Below are positions 51,601 through 61,744 of a stretch of DNA of 64,000 bases, piece by piece. The stretch comes from Platynereis dumerilii. Lineage: Eukaryota; Annelida; Polychaeta; Phyllodocida; Nereididae. Location of the stretch: NCBI GenBank assembly GCA_026936325.1, contig JAPTHN010000003.1, positions 69,125,192 through 69,189,191 of the forward strand, written 5' to 3'. The notes under the pieces were generated by a model. That model searched no databases. It had not been told where the DNA came from and saw nothing but the letters and a program-made list of their open reading frames with translations. Position 1 is the stretch's first letter, and each line of letters starts with the position of its first letter. The translations under genes were made by a program, and so were the position numbers.

Positions 51601-54600
51601 TATTGCAAGAGGTAATATTCCTGATCTAAATTGAGCATACGTCGATCTTTGTGATTTATTTAAATTGCACAATACATAGGGTTCTGGTTTTAAGTCGGAT
51701 TTGAATAAATTGTAATAGCGAAGCTTAATTTTCTGATGGCTCCTTAGGTTCCAGGAGGCAATTTGGTTGTTTGTTAAGTCAATTTTGCATTGTTCAATGT
51801 CTAATAGGGGTAAGTTATCATTTATAAGAGGGATTCGCTTCAATTTATTCAATTCCGTAAACCAGTTGTTACATAAATTCCTATTATTTATATTGTACCA
51901 CAGTATTTTCTTCGGCAGCCGATCATTTGACATGTTTACCAAGCGATTCCATTAAATTATCATATTTAATTGAGCTCTTACTAGACAACTTGTCCAACCC
52001 ATGTCACCCTCCATAGCAGCCAAGGGAAAAAACTTGTGCACACCTAGAAAATATCTGATAGCTCTATTTTGCACATCTTGAATGCATTTTTGGATTTTAA
52101 AACCCCAGACAGCTGAACAGTAATCAAGAATAGGGGTAACTCCTGTTTGATATAGTTTGGAATAGACCGAAAAAGATAAATTTTTGATATTGCATATTTT
52201 ATGGCGTATGGCGCCAAGTGCTCTTGTCCCTGCAGCTGCCAAGTGTGTGGCTGAATTCTGAAAATTCAAGAATTCATCCAGGTAAAGACCAAGGTATCGA
52301 TATTCCGATACAATATTCAGTGGCTTCTCTCCACATTTAAATAAAAATTGTGTTTTTGGACAAGCTGAATTTCGGATATGTACAATATTTGACTTTGCTT
52401 CATTTATGTCTAATTTCCACATATTACACCATTCATATAAATAATCTAACATGTGTTGCAAACCAACTTCTGATTCAGACAAGAGTATAATGTCGTCTGC
52501 ATATAGCAGTATACTTACTTTAAAATCTCCAATATTTACACCATAATTCATATCTTTAATTCCAGTGGCTAAATCATTTATGAAAAAGCTAAATAAGGTT
52601 GACGAAATACAATCTCCTTGTCTCACACCACAAGTGATATCAAAGTATTCTGTGACAGTGTTATTAATCTTTATACAAGACTTTGAATTTATTAATATAG
52701 ATTTAATTGCAAAATACATCTTTCCATTTATATCAAATTTCGAAATCAGTTTATATAATAAGAAATCTCTGTTTACCCAGTCAAATGCTTTTTGGAAGTC
52801 TATAAATGCTGCAAAAATACTTTGTTTCATATTAATTAGCATTCACCAATACTTGGTGAATGGTATTGTTTTTGCTCTTATTATTATTTGGCCACCTAAT
52901 TTGGGAGAAAGTTCATGAAAGTTGGTGGATAGGTAGTCCTAAGTGAGAGGAGAAGTTGTGCGAAATTTTTTTGACATTGACCTATTTTTCGAGGTCAGAG
53001 GTCACCTCAAAGTCAAATTTTCCAAAATTTCAAACTGGATTATCTCTTTTAATATCATTGTTAGAAAATTAGGACTTAGGAACCTTTATATAAACATGTG
53101 TTGCTACATTTTTGGCCTATATCGTTTATTGGGAGATGAGGGTAAAGGGGTATTTACCCCCTTTTGACAAAAACCAGTTGCCCATGTTTTCAGAGAAAAC
53201 TATAATGGCTAGAGGCTCGGTTTTTGCTGTAATTGATAGCCTGACTACTCATCCAGGGTAAGACACCTTTTATATTTTGATCAAACAAGGGGTTTTTGAG
53301 TTATGGGACTTTCAAAAATGGGTGTTTTGTCCAAAAAGTGAAAACATTTTTTAACTTTGGTTTCAATGGAGGGAATTTCATGAAACTTGGTGTGTATATA
53401 GTATTCATGAATCACAGACACATTATAAAATAAAAATGACGTTTTGGGGGTAATTACCCCAAAAGGGGTGATTGACTCTAACTTGTGATTAAAATGGACG
53501 AATTTCTCCAAATTTTGCACAAGTCCAGTATATTGGCATGGGGACATAATGCAAGTATGATTTTGATGTCAAGGGGTAATTTACCCCCTTATTCTGGATC
53601 GAAAGGGGTGAATATGTGTTTTGAGCAGTTATTGTGTATTGAATGATACAATAGGCATCGTTTGAGACTTTCCTTCGTGCTGTGGATGTTCCTGGATAAA
53701 AATTGTCGTTTTTAGGTAATTACCCCAAAAAGGGGTAAAAAGTCATAACTTTTGATTGACTTGGACGATTTTCTCCAAATTTTGCACAGGTTTAGTATCT
53801 TGACATTGGGACATAACGCAAATACGATTTTGATGTCAGGGGGTAATTTACCCCCATATTCAAGATCGAAAGGGGTGAATATGTGTTTTGAGCAGTTCTT
53901 ATCTTTGCAATGGTATAATAGGCATTGGTTGGGACTTTACTTCACAATACAGATGTCTTTAGGTGAAAATTGTCATTTTAAGGTAATTACCCAAAAAGGG
54001 GGCAAATATTGATAACTTTTGATTGACTTGGACGATTTTCTTCAAATTTTGCACAGGTTCAGTATCTTGACATTGGGACATAATGCAAGTATGATTTTGA
54101 TGTCATGGGGTAATTTAGCCCCATATTCAAGATCGAAAGGGGTGAATATGTATTTTGAGCAGTTCTTGTCTTTCCAATTGTACAATTGGCATCGGTTGGG
54201 ACTTTACTTCACACCATTGATGTTTTTGGGTTAACATTGCCATTTTTAGGTAAAAACCCCCAAAAAGGGGTAAATATTCATAACTTTTGACTGACTTGGA
54301 CGATTTCCTTCAAATTTTGCTCAAGTTTAGTATCTTGGCATGGGCACATAATGCAAGTATGATTTTGATGTCATGGGTTAATTTACCCCCATATTCAGGA
54401 TCGAAAGGGGCGAATATGTGTTTTGAGCAGTTCTTATCTTTGCAATGGTATAACAGGCGTCGGTTGGGACTTTACTTCACACCATTGATGTTTTTGGGTT
54501 AAAATTGCTGTTTTTAGGTAATTACCCCAAAAAAGGGGTAAATATTCATAACTTTTGATTGACATTGACGATTTTCTTCAAATTTTGCACAGGTTTAGTA

Positions 54601-57600
54601 TCTTGACATGGGGACATAATGCAAGTACGATATGGATGTCATGGGGTTATTTACCCCCATATTCCGGATCGAAAGGGGTGAATATGTGTTTTGAGCAGTT
54701 CTTATCTTTGCAATGGTATAACAGGCATCGGTTTGGACTTTACTTCACACCATTGATGTGTTTAGGTTAAAATTGCCGTTTTTAGGTAATTACCCCTAAA
54801 AGGGGTAGATATTCATAACTTTTGATTGACTTGGACGATTTCCTTCAAATTTTGCACAAGTTTAGTATCTTGACATGGGCACATAATGCAAGTATGATTT
54901 TGATGTCATGGGTTAGTTTACCCCCATATTCAGGATCGAAAGGGGCGAATATGTGTTTTGAGTGGTTCTTATATTTGCAATGGTATAACAGGCATCGTTT
55001 GGGACTTTACTTCACACCATTGATGTTTTTGGGTTAAAATTGCCGTTTTTAGGTAATTACCCCAAAAAAGGGGTAAATATTCATAAATTTTGATTGACTC
55101 GGACGATTTTCTTCAAATTTTGCACAGGTTTAGTATCTTGACATGGGGACTTAATTCAAGTTTGACTTTGATGTCACGGGGTAATTTACCCTCAAAATCA
55201 ATGCCGAAAGGGATGAACAAGTATTTTGAGCAGTTTTTGTGTTTTCAATGGTATATTCGGTTATGTGTTTCCATTGATTTTTCGCATGAATTGTTCAATC
55301 TTTTGCCTGGAAGCCCACGTATTCCATGTCGAATAATTTCCTACCTTTTCAAAGGTTGCCTGCTAGTTACCATTAGCTTCTACAACTCCCACTAACTGGC
55401 CATGTTAATAGTTGTTAACGTTAGATGTCTTTCTTAGTCTAAGTCCTGAAAGTTTAAATGTAGGAAGCACTAGTCTACAATTTGTCCCGTTTACCTTACT
55501 ATTTAATCATAGATGAAAGGTGATGTCATAATCTTAAAAAAATTAGACTTCTAAATTCCAGGTAAAGTCTGGTGAATGCTCATTCCCGATAAATTTATTG
55601 GGAATAATTGAGAACTAGTTTTGTTTGTTATCATTGAAGTGAGGACGAAAATGTGCTCCAGGCATGACCTGCTCTTTCTAAATCCATTCTGTTCTTCTAC
55701 TAATAGGTTGTTTATATCAGCATGTTTTGTTAGTCGATAATTTAATACACTTGAGTAAATTTTGGATGCACAACACAACAAACTAATTCCTCGATAGTTC
55801 AAAGGTTGACATGGATCTTTGCTAGCACTCTTAGGGACAGGTGATATAATAGCATTAGCCCACATCTGTGGAACAACCTGGTTATTAAAACAAAACTGAC
55901 ACAGTTTCACAATGAAAGAGAGAACACTGCAATGTTTGAGAACTTCGTTGGGCACAGAGTCAGGACCACATGACTTTTTAATTTTCAAGCTCTGGATTAC
56001 CTTACGGATTTCATGCTCATTTACAGGTCTGTTCAATTCAATATTTAACTGAGAATTTGCTAAGGTCATACTATTTTCCAACTGTTTAAGTTCTCTTACA
56101 ATGTGATGTTGTCCCTCATTAAGAATACTGTTATCTTTGTTAAGGAGACGACAAAATTCATTCATCCAGTGCTCGTGCACACATGAAGTATCAGTGCTCA
56201 CAGTTCCATTTGATAATTTAACTTTCATAGGAATCTCTTTTCTTTTTCTGGGCCCTAGTCTGTTAATATATTTCCAAAATTGGGTAGGGTTTTCAGTATT
56301 AATATTCTCAAGTTCGTCAGCAAGTTTGCTGTAATGTTTTCTCTCAGTTTGTCTCAAAACTTTGTTGAAATATTTTCTCTTTATCACAAATTCGAGTCTG
56401 AATTTCTGCCTGGTATATCTGTCATTTCTAGCTTTCATAAATAGCTTCTCTGCTTCTCGCATTTCTTTCCATAAAGCAGTCAGCTGATTGTTCCAATATG
56501 GCTTGAAATTTTGAAATGCTTTGATTTATGGCCATTTCCGCCGCATAAGAATAAAAGATTTTCCATTTCATTTAAGGCGGTTTCAGTGAATTTTTTAAAG
56601 GCATTGTTAACTTGCATCTGAGTATCAGAGCCATTGTCAAACTCGAGCATAGTGGCAAATATTTTATCTTTAAATTGGTGTGTGTTCATGAAATCATCAG
56701 GAACGGATTTAAAAGAATACCGCTTAATATTATTTGTGGCACTCTCAACATTTCTTTGGTATGACAGCATTAAGCGTAGCACTGGGATTCAAATCAAAGT
56801 GACTTAGTACCATGGAATGATCGGGCATTCTGCAATGTTCACTGAGCAGATGCGAGAGATCATATTTTTCAATCAAGTCAGCCGTTAAAAGAGTTTCACA
56901 TTTAGTACACAAGTCAATAGAGCTCTGTGTTGTTATCAAATAATCTACCACTGCTACACCCCTGCTAGAGACCGAGGTGAAATTGTCTAGATCTGGTGTC
57001 ACTCTACCGTTTAAAATCACCATCTTACTCTCAAGCAAAAATTCTAAGAAACTTTCACCATGCTTGTTCTTCTCAGGGTCAATTGAAACGCGATTTCCAA
57101 TATTATCAACTTCTGTGATAAAGTCTAGATTGTCACCAACTCTAGCATTAATATCCCCGCATATAAACACATGGTCAATTTCAGAAATAGAGTATATTTG
57201 TGACAATAGATAAGCAAAAAATTCATCAGCATTTTTTCCCCAGGGGGAGTCTTCAGGTGGCAGATAAACAGCAAATACAATAAATTTTACATCAGTAGAT
57301 TTGTCTGTAAATAGTACTCCTAATATACCATCAACATCATTTGAAATCATAATAATATCATACCAATTAATCATTGAGTATTTTATCAGTATACCAACAC
57401 CACCGTGGTGTCTGTTTGACCTTACATGTCTTAGGTTTCGGCAATGTCCTTTAAATATATAGTTTTTAACATCAGGTTGATTCGCATCATTGTCAGCTAA
57501 GTGAGTCTCTGAGATACAAAGGATATCAGGATTGAGGGCCTCAACGATACTGGATATAACTCCGAGTGCAGCCAAGAAAATTACCAACCATTTATAACCA

Positions 57601-58751
57601 ACATACTTGAATTATAGTCCTTTGTGACCCAATAATGTCCCAATATGTTTCCATCTCATCACATCAGGTAGTTTGGTTGAGGATGTTTAGCATTGAACCA
57701 ATGGCAATAACTTGTTTCACTTACTTATAGACAGCAGTGTGGTTATGTGAAAACTCAGTTTATAGTAAAGCTTAAGAGGACATTAGAATTGATCAAAAAC
57801 TGTCCTGGTGTACAAAAACTCCACTTCTGACAAAAGAACAAAGAGAAGTGGGTGATTTTATTGGAAAATTATTCTTTCAAAAGCGAGGAAAAGTGCTTAC
57901 ATGTGGTTTTTAGCACTCCATAATATACCATGGAGACAATTGAAAGGTTAACTCACACCATCTCAGGTAGGCTGTTTGTGACGTAATTGTGTGGGTATAA
58001 AACAATTAGATGTTTATTTTCAAATTTTTTCCTTTGGAGCACAATTTATGAATAATTTGTGAATGGTGGTTATTGTAAACAGTCAGTGGCAGCTCTGGAT
58101 AGAAATTTCTAAGTGGGTTTGGGGTGGGAAAGTGAGCAGCTTGCGGTCAGTTTCAGAGTAGAGGGGCAATTCAGTTCTTTGTTATAGGCCAACAAAATAT
58201 AATTTATTGTGAAAGCTTGAAAGCACAGGCGTTTTTGCACCTATTCACTTGACCTGACAGTATTACTCAGTGTAGGCCTAATACTTATTATACTTTATAT
58301 ATGGTCAGGAAATTAGGGGGCAAAAACCCGGCCCTGTGTTTCTAAGGGCCAATCATAAGGTCCCTGAAAGCTGTCATAATGCAACTAGTTGCCTTTCGTA
58401 CAACACAATAATGTGTCCTTTTTGAACAACATTAAACTTTTTTCTCGCTGCATGGTTAGTGACATACAACATCACACTGTAATTCGATTAGTGTACAGCC
58501 TGTTTGTCTCTATAACATGATTTATTCTAATTATTCCATCTCGATTATATGTCTTAATCATTAGAAATTGACAGATATTTACTTACCCTGAAGCAATTGC
58601 ATGCACTCCGTGTTGTTGAGGTAGTCATCGGGGTAGTTGGGGCTATAGAATTCTTGCCTCTTCCAGTCTCCAATTGAGAAATTCCAGCAGTTCTTTGGGG
58701 TAAAATCTCCGGCAGCAGGAGGCAGCATGTCTGGATTGGCCACGTCATCCC
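41298..58751 (-). CDS. Neto: Neto-like protein: CUB-CUB-LDLa-TM receptor auxiliary subunit, 5' part missing
   Basis: Six exons join to about 791 residues. Order: CUB1 (about residues 21-138, LLQAPPGYRIRLDF at the exon junction), CUB2 (about 143-312), LDLa (315-350, six cysteines, ending SWDEQDC), a threonine/proline linker, a transmembrane helix (about 368-392, ILGCVGGFIVTIISLAVFV), then about 400 residues of basic cytoplasmic tail. This order and the CN-x-x-x-NC-x-x-x-WDE form of the LDLa module are characteristic of Neto proteins. Neto proteins act as auxiliary subunits of kainate receptors in vertebrates and of glutamate receptors at the fly neuromuscular junction. The first exon seen starts with two bases of a split codon, so upstream exons (signal peptide) lie beyond 58751, possibly outside the window. 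The C-terminus (QHHPV) is not a canonical class I PDZ ligand. Vertebrate paralogues cannot be told apart, so no number is given. Confidence 0.88.
42611..43015 (-). other. Intron between LDLa and transmembrane exons
   Basis: Donor gtaagt at 43015-43010, acceptor ttctttcag ending at 42611. The interior (for example 42800-42900, locally GC-richer) shows no exon-like frame. Confidence 0.8.
43016..43141 (-). CDS. Neto: Neto-like gene, LDLa exon
   Basis: 126 nucleotides: two bases complete a glycine codon from the CUB2 exon, then PCTSSQFDCGDQACIPMSLK, then CNSIVNCNYSWDEQDC and DERPP. All six cysteines of an LDL-receptor class A module are present. The acidic calcium-binding positions are partly replaced, as is usual in Neto LDLa modules. 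Donor gtaagt, acceptor tgcag; phases match both neighbours. Confidence 0.9.
43545..43910 (-). CDS. Neto: Neto-like gene, CUB2 second exon
   Basis: 366 nucleotides, beginning with two bases and then EVVVVTVCQLHGEELL. The second half has the CUB signature CSDSFMELYD, a KQVCG cysteine, NHVYLRVYAI and KTLFTIFTP. Between the halves there is a longer, cysteine-containing stretch (NVVLEVCHKVVPVFTVHCDM and following) than in a typical CUB domain of about 110 residues, so this domain is expanded. Acceptor ttcccag, donor gtatgt. The leading phase needs one base from the preceding exon. Confidence 0.85.
44173..44319 (-). CDS. Neto: Neto-like gene, CUB2 first exon
   Basis: Starts with two bases that finish a valine codon, then CRIDVELSSPEGQIHTSNIP and later DCTWVLYADPGHRV, the typical first half of a CUB domain. 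Two overlapping donors exist. gtaggt at 44176 has the better consensus but leaves the frame wrong for the next exon. gtgctg at 44172 keeps the frame and gives GHRV-D-EVVVVTV. The end is therefore set at 44173, with the choice open. Confidence 0.75.
45475..45770. repeat. Three tandem copies of a roughly 100-bp unit
   Basis: The landmark agcatctctccgaaacaaat occurs at 45481, 45581 and 45685 (periods 100 and 104). Each is followed by atatatcattaaggcaactc and ctgctacaaatactgctat. Copies are highly similar, hence fairly recent. Confidence 0.9.
46219..46735. mobile_element. Motif-array element, GGGGCACCATGAGCC type
   Basis: The right end is ggctcatggtgccccgctct followed by cccctac. The left end keeps the inner part exactly (ggggcaccatgagcc at 46227-46241), while its outermost bases are decayed. 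A further version of the motif follows at once on the left (gggcaccctaagcc), and a partial copy (gtggctcatg) lies near 46536. Same outer end as the elements at 12993 and 62688. Non-coding, within a Neto intron. Confidence 0.65.
47708..47760. repeat. Short minisatellite (atcaccaatt)n
   Basis: Five imperfect units of 10-11 bases, atcaccaatt or atcaccaagt. Confidence 0.85.
47836..48096 (-). CDS. Neto: Neto-like gene, CUB1 second exon
   Basis: 261 nucleotides. Two bases complete an alanine codon after LLQ, then PPGYRIRLDFRDDFHIEHSE, ECQYDFLELRNGPFGYSPLV, GRYCGKKHPP, and a closing SIEYSGFRAVYEFIKI. These are the CUB hallmarks: the C-x-x-D-F-L-E strand with acidic residues, the R-[YF]-CG cysteine, and the final hydrophobic strands with SGF-x-A-x-Y. 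Acceptor caaacag, donor gtaggt; phases match. Confidence 0.92.
48583..48845. mobile_element. hAT-like MITE, CARGGGTGCCRGAA family
   Basis: Left end CAAGGGTGCCAGAA, right end ttccggcacccctg (complement with two differences). Flanked by a perfect 8-bp duplication CAGGTATC at 48575-48582 and 48846-48853. Length 263 bp, non-coding. Confidence 0.85.
49136..50862. repeat. 868-bp tandem duplication
   Basis: The segment starting aagtggatttcttggcatct at 49136 repeats from 50004 nearly identically. Visible differences are a few substitutions and a 9-base deletion in the second copy (agaataatgaataaag against agaataaag). The near-identity points to a recent event. Confidence 0.95.
51586..51942 (-). pseudogene. 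LINE C-terminal region
   Basis: Continues the RT frame after the single stop at 51952: thumb/connection sequence with KPEPYVLCNLNKSQRSTYAQ and FRSGILPLAI. A frameshift near 51590 leads into RFSNVNLNNRTC, a stop, then ICNSQLIEDEFHFLCECPKY, the Cys/His end module common in this LINE group. Confidence 0.75.
51952..52838 (-). pseudogene. LINE reverse transcriptase, second part
   Basis: Resumes as INMKQSIFAAFIDFQKAFDW, with GVRQGDCISSTLFSFFINDL, the catalytic LLYADDIILL and the SEYRYLGLYLDEF thumb. The frame closes with a TAA at 51952 but continues in the same frame (LVNMSNDRLPKKILWY) to 51586. The join with 55606 and above would be in frame if the insert is removed without a duplicated target. 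Confidence 0.9.
52839..55605 (+). mobile_element. Helentron-like (HINE) non-autonomous element with tandem-repeat core
   Basis: It splits the LINE RT frame. In plus orientation, GCATTCACCA (52839-52848) stands at the 5' side and its complement TGGTGAATGC (55570-55579) near the 3' side. The latter is followed within two bases by a 24-bp palindrome (ATTCCCGATAAA, then tttattgggaat) at the 3' end. Subterminal inverted repeats, a 3' hairpin, an internal minisatellite and no target duplication together match the described architecture of Helentron-associated elements. The flanks rejoin as caattaattaat, keeping the LINE frame. A second small palindrome follows the 5' repeat (attcaccaatacttggtgaat, 52841-52861). 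No Rep or helicase coding sequence. Confidence 0.65.
53480..55260. repeat. Tandem array of 267/268-bp units
   Basis: About seven units with starts spaced 267-268 bp (matching positions 53752, 54019, 54287, 54555, 54822 and 55090), plus weaker related sequence from 52930. Each carries ggggtaatttaccccc-type and ggtaattacccc-type palindromes, and gaatatgtgttttgagcagt. Alternate units look most alike (for example 54287 and 54822 share tgggcacataatgcaagt), hinting at a higher-order two-unit repeat. Confidence 0.95.
55551..56462 (-). pseudogene. LINE reverse transcriptase, first part
   Basis: Contains the RT N-terminal signatures KSCGPDSVPNEVLKHCS, WANAIISPVPKSASKDPCQP, LNYRGISLLCCASKIYSSVL and EEQNGFRKSRSCLEHIFVLT. 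LINE-like coding ends at SMITNKTSSQL; the last residues of the frame (about 55605 down to 55551) are the inserted element. Confidence 0.9.
56480..56782 (-). pseudogene. LINE linker between endonuclease and RT
   Basis: Frame with NNIKRYSFKSVPDDFMNTHQ, typical of the charged linker after the endonuclease. Near 56500 a frameshift separates it from FKPYWNNQLTALWKEMREAE, which leads into the RT frame. Confidence 0.7.
56745..57587 (-). pseudogene. LINE endonuclease domain
   Basis: Motifs of the APE-type endonuclease in order: NPDILCISETHLAD (catalytic glutamate), HHGGVGILIK, a VFAVYLPP strand, HVFICGDINARVGD (catalytic aspartate), GVAVVDYLI and MPDHSMVLSHF (catalytic histidine). The N-terminal asparagine-bearing strand is not convincing, so the domain is truncated or diverged at its start. 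The frame ends at 56745, and the linker continues in another frame from 56782. Confidence 0.85.
58587..58751 (-). CDS. Neto: Neto-like gene, CUB1 first exon (first exon found)
   Basis: 165 nucleotides. After two bases of a split codon it reads DDVANPDMLPPAAGDFTPKN, then CWNFSIGDW and EFYSPNYPDDYLNNTECMQL. The FYSPNYPDDY stretch with the following cysteine is the classic opening of a CUB domain. Acceptor ctctttcccag ending at 58752, donor gtaagt at 58586. An upstream exon must supply one base; it was not found between here and 64000. Confidence 0.88.
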
Positions 58752-58977
58752 CTGGGAAAGAGAAGTTGCAATTGGTCAGTAATTGATTGTATAAGTGCAA
58801 TTGCGGTTGATCAGTTGTTGAGATTCAATTGCACTAGAAGAATGCAACTGCAATCAATTAAAGGTATGGTTGCAGTACTTTTGGTCCCTAGGGTTACCAG
58901 ATGCTGACTTTTTGGAGATGGTGAGCAATTATATTTGAGTAACTTTTAGCATTGTTAACTACAACCAAATACAACAA

Positions 58978-59110
58978 CAACATTTCTCATTAACCTTACA
59001 TGGGTGTTCTGCAGATACAACATTTCACGTTAACCTTACACACTCAAGTGTCCAATTTCTCATTAACCTTACTGTGGGTGTTCTGCAAATGCAACATATC
59101 ACATTAACCT
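58978..59110. repeat. Short imperfect tandem repeats
   Basis: Units built from ttctcattaaccttac and gggtgttctgcagatacaac repeat two to three times. Confidence 0.7.
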
Positions 59111-59180
59111 CAAACAATGTATTTTGGAATTATCTAATTTCTCATTGACCTTGTATTCTTCAGTAGGAGTCGAAGTGTTA

Positions 59181-59374
59181 CAGGCAATTTCATTACCGTG
59201 CGATTCTTGTCTTTCACACTTGGCTGTGAAGAATTAATGCTAAAGCAGCACTTACTACGTTTGATAAGTCAGCTGTGTGACGTTCTGTTGTTCCTGAACC
59301 AATCAGATTGACCAGAAATGCTATGTATTTGGTGGCCAAAGAACATGAGAATCACGTACTAATGAAATTGCCTG
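59181..59374. mobile_element. TA-flanked MITE, mariner-like
   Basis: Inverted ends CAGGCAATTTCATTA and complement, extending imperfectly for about 27 bp (cgtgcgattct against cgtgattct). TA on both flanks (59179-59180 and 59375-59376). Length 194 bp, non-coding. Confidence 0.75.
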
Positions 59375-59659
59375 TAATCTACTGTGAATGTGTCGGAGGT
59401 TTACCACTGTAAGTTTCGATGCAATGGCAATGGTTATTCAAGCTTACATGTTCTATAAATGTTTAAAAAATGTTAATTCAAAGGAGGTTGTTTAAACTCT
59501 ATATATAGGCCTACAGCTTGAAAATTATATCATTGAAACAATACCTTGACGTAACTTTCCTTCAACAGAAGAGAACACACTAAAATATGTAGAGCGCCAA
59601 TCATCCATCCATCAATGAGTTCTAGAAAATGTGTGACAGTCAACGTGTCCCTGAGACGG

Positions 59660-61345
59660 ACATAATGGGATGAAGCTTGGAAACAATTAGAAACAGTTCA
59701 TTCTATGCATTTATACATTTGACAATTTGCTAAAGCCAGCTCAGAACAATATCTTGCCACATGGAGACAGCTTTCATATTTCTCACTGTTATTTTTGGTA
59801 TTCATCTTTCAATTAAACAATTGTGGGTTCTCATTATAAACAGCTGTTTAAAGGATTAATGTTCTGTCCCAATCTTGAGGCTTAGTGGATCAAGCCCACA
59901 TCAGTAGATTAGCAGTGGAAATGAAGGAACCCAAATTATGTATTACGGGGTAAGGAGATACATGTAAATGCTGTCGAGGATTCTAATTATCAATTCTGAG
60001 GTTACCAAGTATATCTTACTGATTTTCGAAGACAGGTTTCATCTCAATCTAAAAATTAGGATTAAAAAAATAGAAAAGGCCAATTTTTTAAAGTCCAATT
60101 TAAAATTTTGACAGTTAAGCAGCTTGTTTAGCCCTATGATTACACCTCAGCTACTTCATTGTTAAACAGGGATGAGGGCAGATAATAGGGGTATCAAACA
60201 AGCAATCAACAAAAGCTCCAAGTGCAACAGGAGCTGAGATACAAGGCAGAATGTCATTGTGTCGGACATACTCAAAATGACAATGGTATTCATGAAAACA
60301 ATCATGGCAATACAAGAGCTGCATTTCCAAGTATTTTCATGATGCATTATGATGGTTCAAAATTTTTACTTTAAATGTGATAAACAGCTGAAAAATGAGG
60401 CAATCAAATCATAGATAGGATTAATTAAGCATCCCTGATGTTTTCTGTGAAAGGAGCTCACATAATAGGATATTGTGATTGATCGTATCAGTGCTTGGCT
60501 CCAATATGTCTGAAAATGTCAGTCAAATGTCATGCAGAACTACATTTATACCATGTTACATGAAACTATCCAACAAGATTAAAATGTGTAAAAGAAGAAT
60601 ATCATTAAATGAGTCAATTCCAATTTTTAAATAATATCTTTACTATAGATGTTTTCATAATTCTAGATGCTCATCCCGAATGTGTTTCTTTTTCTGGGAT
60701 GTGTACCTATACTTGTATTTACATCGTGCCAAGGTTCTTTGAGGAACTAAAGGTTCTATCTTTCACAATCATTGACATGTACAACCCAAAGCTTCTTCAC
60801 AATTTGTATGCTGAATTTCAGGCTTAAAGTTGCCAAAAAGAAAAAGAGACAAGCAAAAAAAGTAGACATCCACCACGATTGGGGAATGCAATACATCATA
60901 TTCATTTCTTTACTGTATACAATGCATATACTGTCATGAACACTGATGAAGTCATCTTGAAGAAGAAAATCAAAATTTCCATAAAATTTGTTAGAAATGA
61001 AGCGTCAGGTGTCTTGAATGAAAACACCGTAAGATGGAATGACAGATCTTTATTTTTTGGGAAGGACCTTCAGAAATGAAAGATGGATATCTTGCCATCA
61101 ATCAATTTCATGAGGTTGGATTCAGGGATGTTCATTATTAGTCCGACATTCTGGATGAATCTCAAACAAGACAGTTTTGCCAGAATCGGACTAGTAGCCT
61201 TATATATAAATTCTTGAGACTGCTTCTTGGAGATAAGAATTATGAGCTCAAACTTGGAAACAATTCTTCATTCTATGCATTTATACAATTGGCAATTTCC
61301 TAAAGCAGCTCACAATGTATCTTGCCATGTGGTTGTTGTTTTCAC
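59660..61345. repeat. Two copies of a dispersed repeat, direct
   Basis: About 59660-59790 and 61225-61345 share gcttggaaacaatt, cattctatgcatttataca and tatcttgcca. An inverted relative lies at 33230-33340. The DNA between them (59791-61224) shows no gene; the ORF at 60609-60827 has no recognisable domain. Confidence 0.5.
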
Positions 61346-61744
61346 ATTTCTCATCATCATTTTGAGCATTCTTCTTTTTTCAACAATTGTGAGGGTAATA
61401 CAAAAATAACATATGTTCATATTTGTTTTCCATCAATTCCTTGGCTGTGTGGGTTATGTTATGTACATGTTGATTGAACTACCATATAACAATACCTATT
61501 CCTATTTGGCTTGACTTGCGTCGAGCCAGTATGTCCTGGATCAACTGGGCAGCTCACCCTCCTTCTATGTGGACGGAGCTGAACAGTTATTGTTTGTGAC
61601 TGCTATATGATGATGAGATGAAAAGACTGACAGTGTGGCAATTACCTTATTAATTCAGTGATGCTCATTTGTCTTGCAGTTGACCCAGTATAGAAAGCTG
61701 GTTACAACCTACCTCCATTTAATGTCCCATTGGCTTGAACTAAA

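Larger units (their letters stand above)
51145..57620 (-). mobile_element. APE-type LINE (CR1/L2/Jockey group), 5'-truncated and decayed, split by an insertion
   Basis: Read on the minus strand: APE-like endonuclease (57587-56745), linker, reverse transcriptase first part (56462 to about 55606), a 2.77-kb foreign insertion (52839-55605), reverse transcriptase remainder (52838-51955), thumb region, and a C-terminal Cys/His module near 51400-51560 (RTC-x-IC, then HFLCEC). The 3' end near 51150 ends around ataataaagatatccttg. No ORF1 and no 5' UTR are seen. I count two frameshifts between endonuclease and RT, one in-frame stop at 51952, one frameshift near 51590 and one stop in the C-terminal module. 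Same strand as the host gene. Confidence 0.85.
48097..58586 (-). other. 10.5-kb intron within CUB1
   Basis: Donor gtaagt at 58586, acceptor ending at 48097. It contains a hAT-like MITE, an 868-bp tandem duplication and a LINE (in the gene's own orientation) that is split by a Helentron-like element. Unassigned stretches (48097-48574, 48854-49135, 50863-51144, 57650-58586) show no exon-like frames. Confidence 0.8.

Noticed and set aside
53480-55260. CRISPR-like regular repeats
   Set aside because: Units are directly tandem without unique spacers, and the DNA is clearly eukaryotic.
53752-55395. Series of similar 71-residue reading frames, one per 268-bp unit
   Set aside because: They are the translated satellite unit. 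Unit length alternates between 267 and 268, so frames do not join, and there is no start context or domain.
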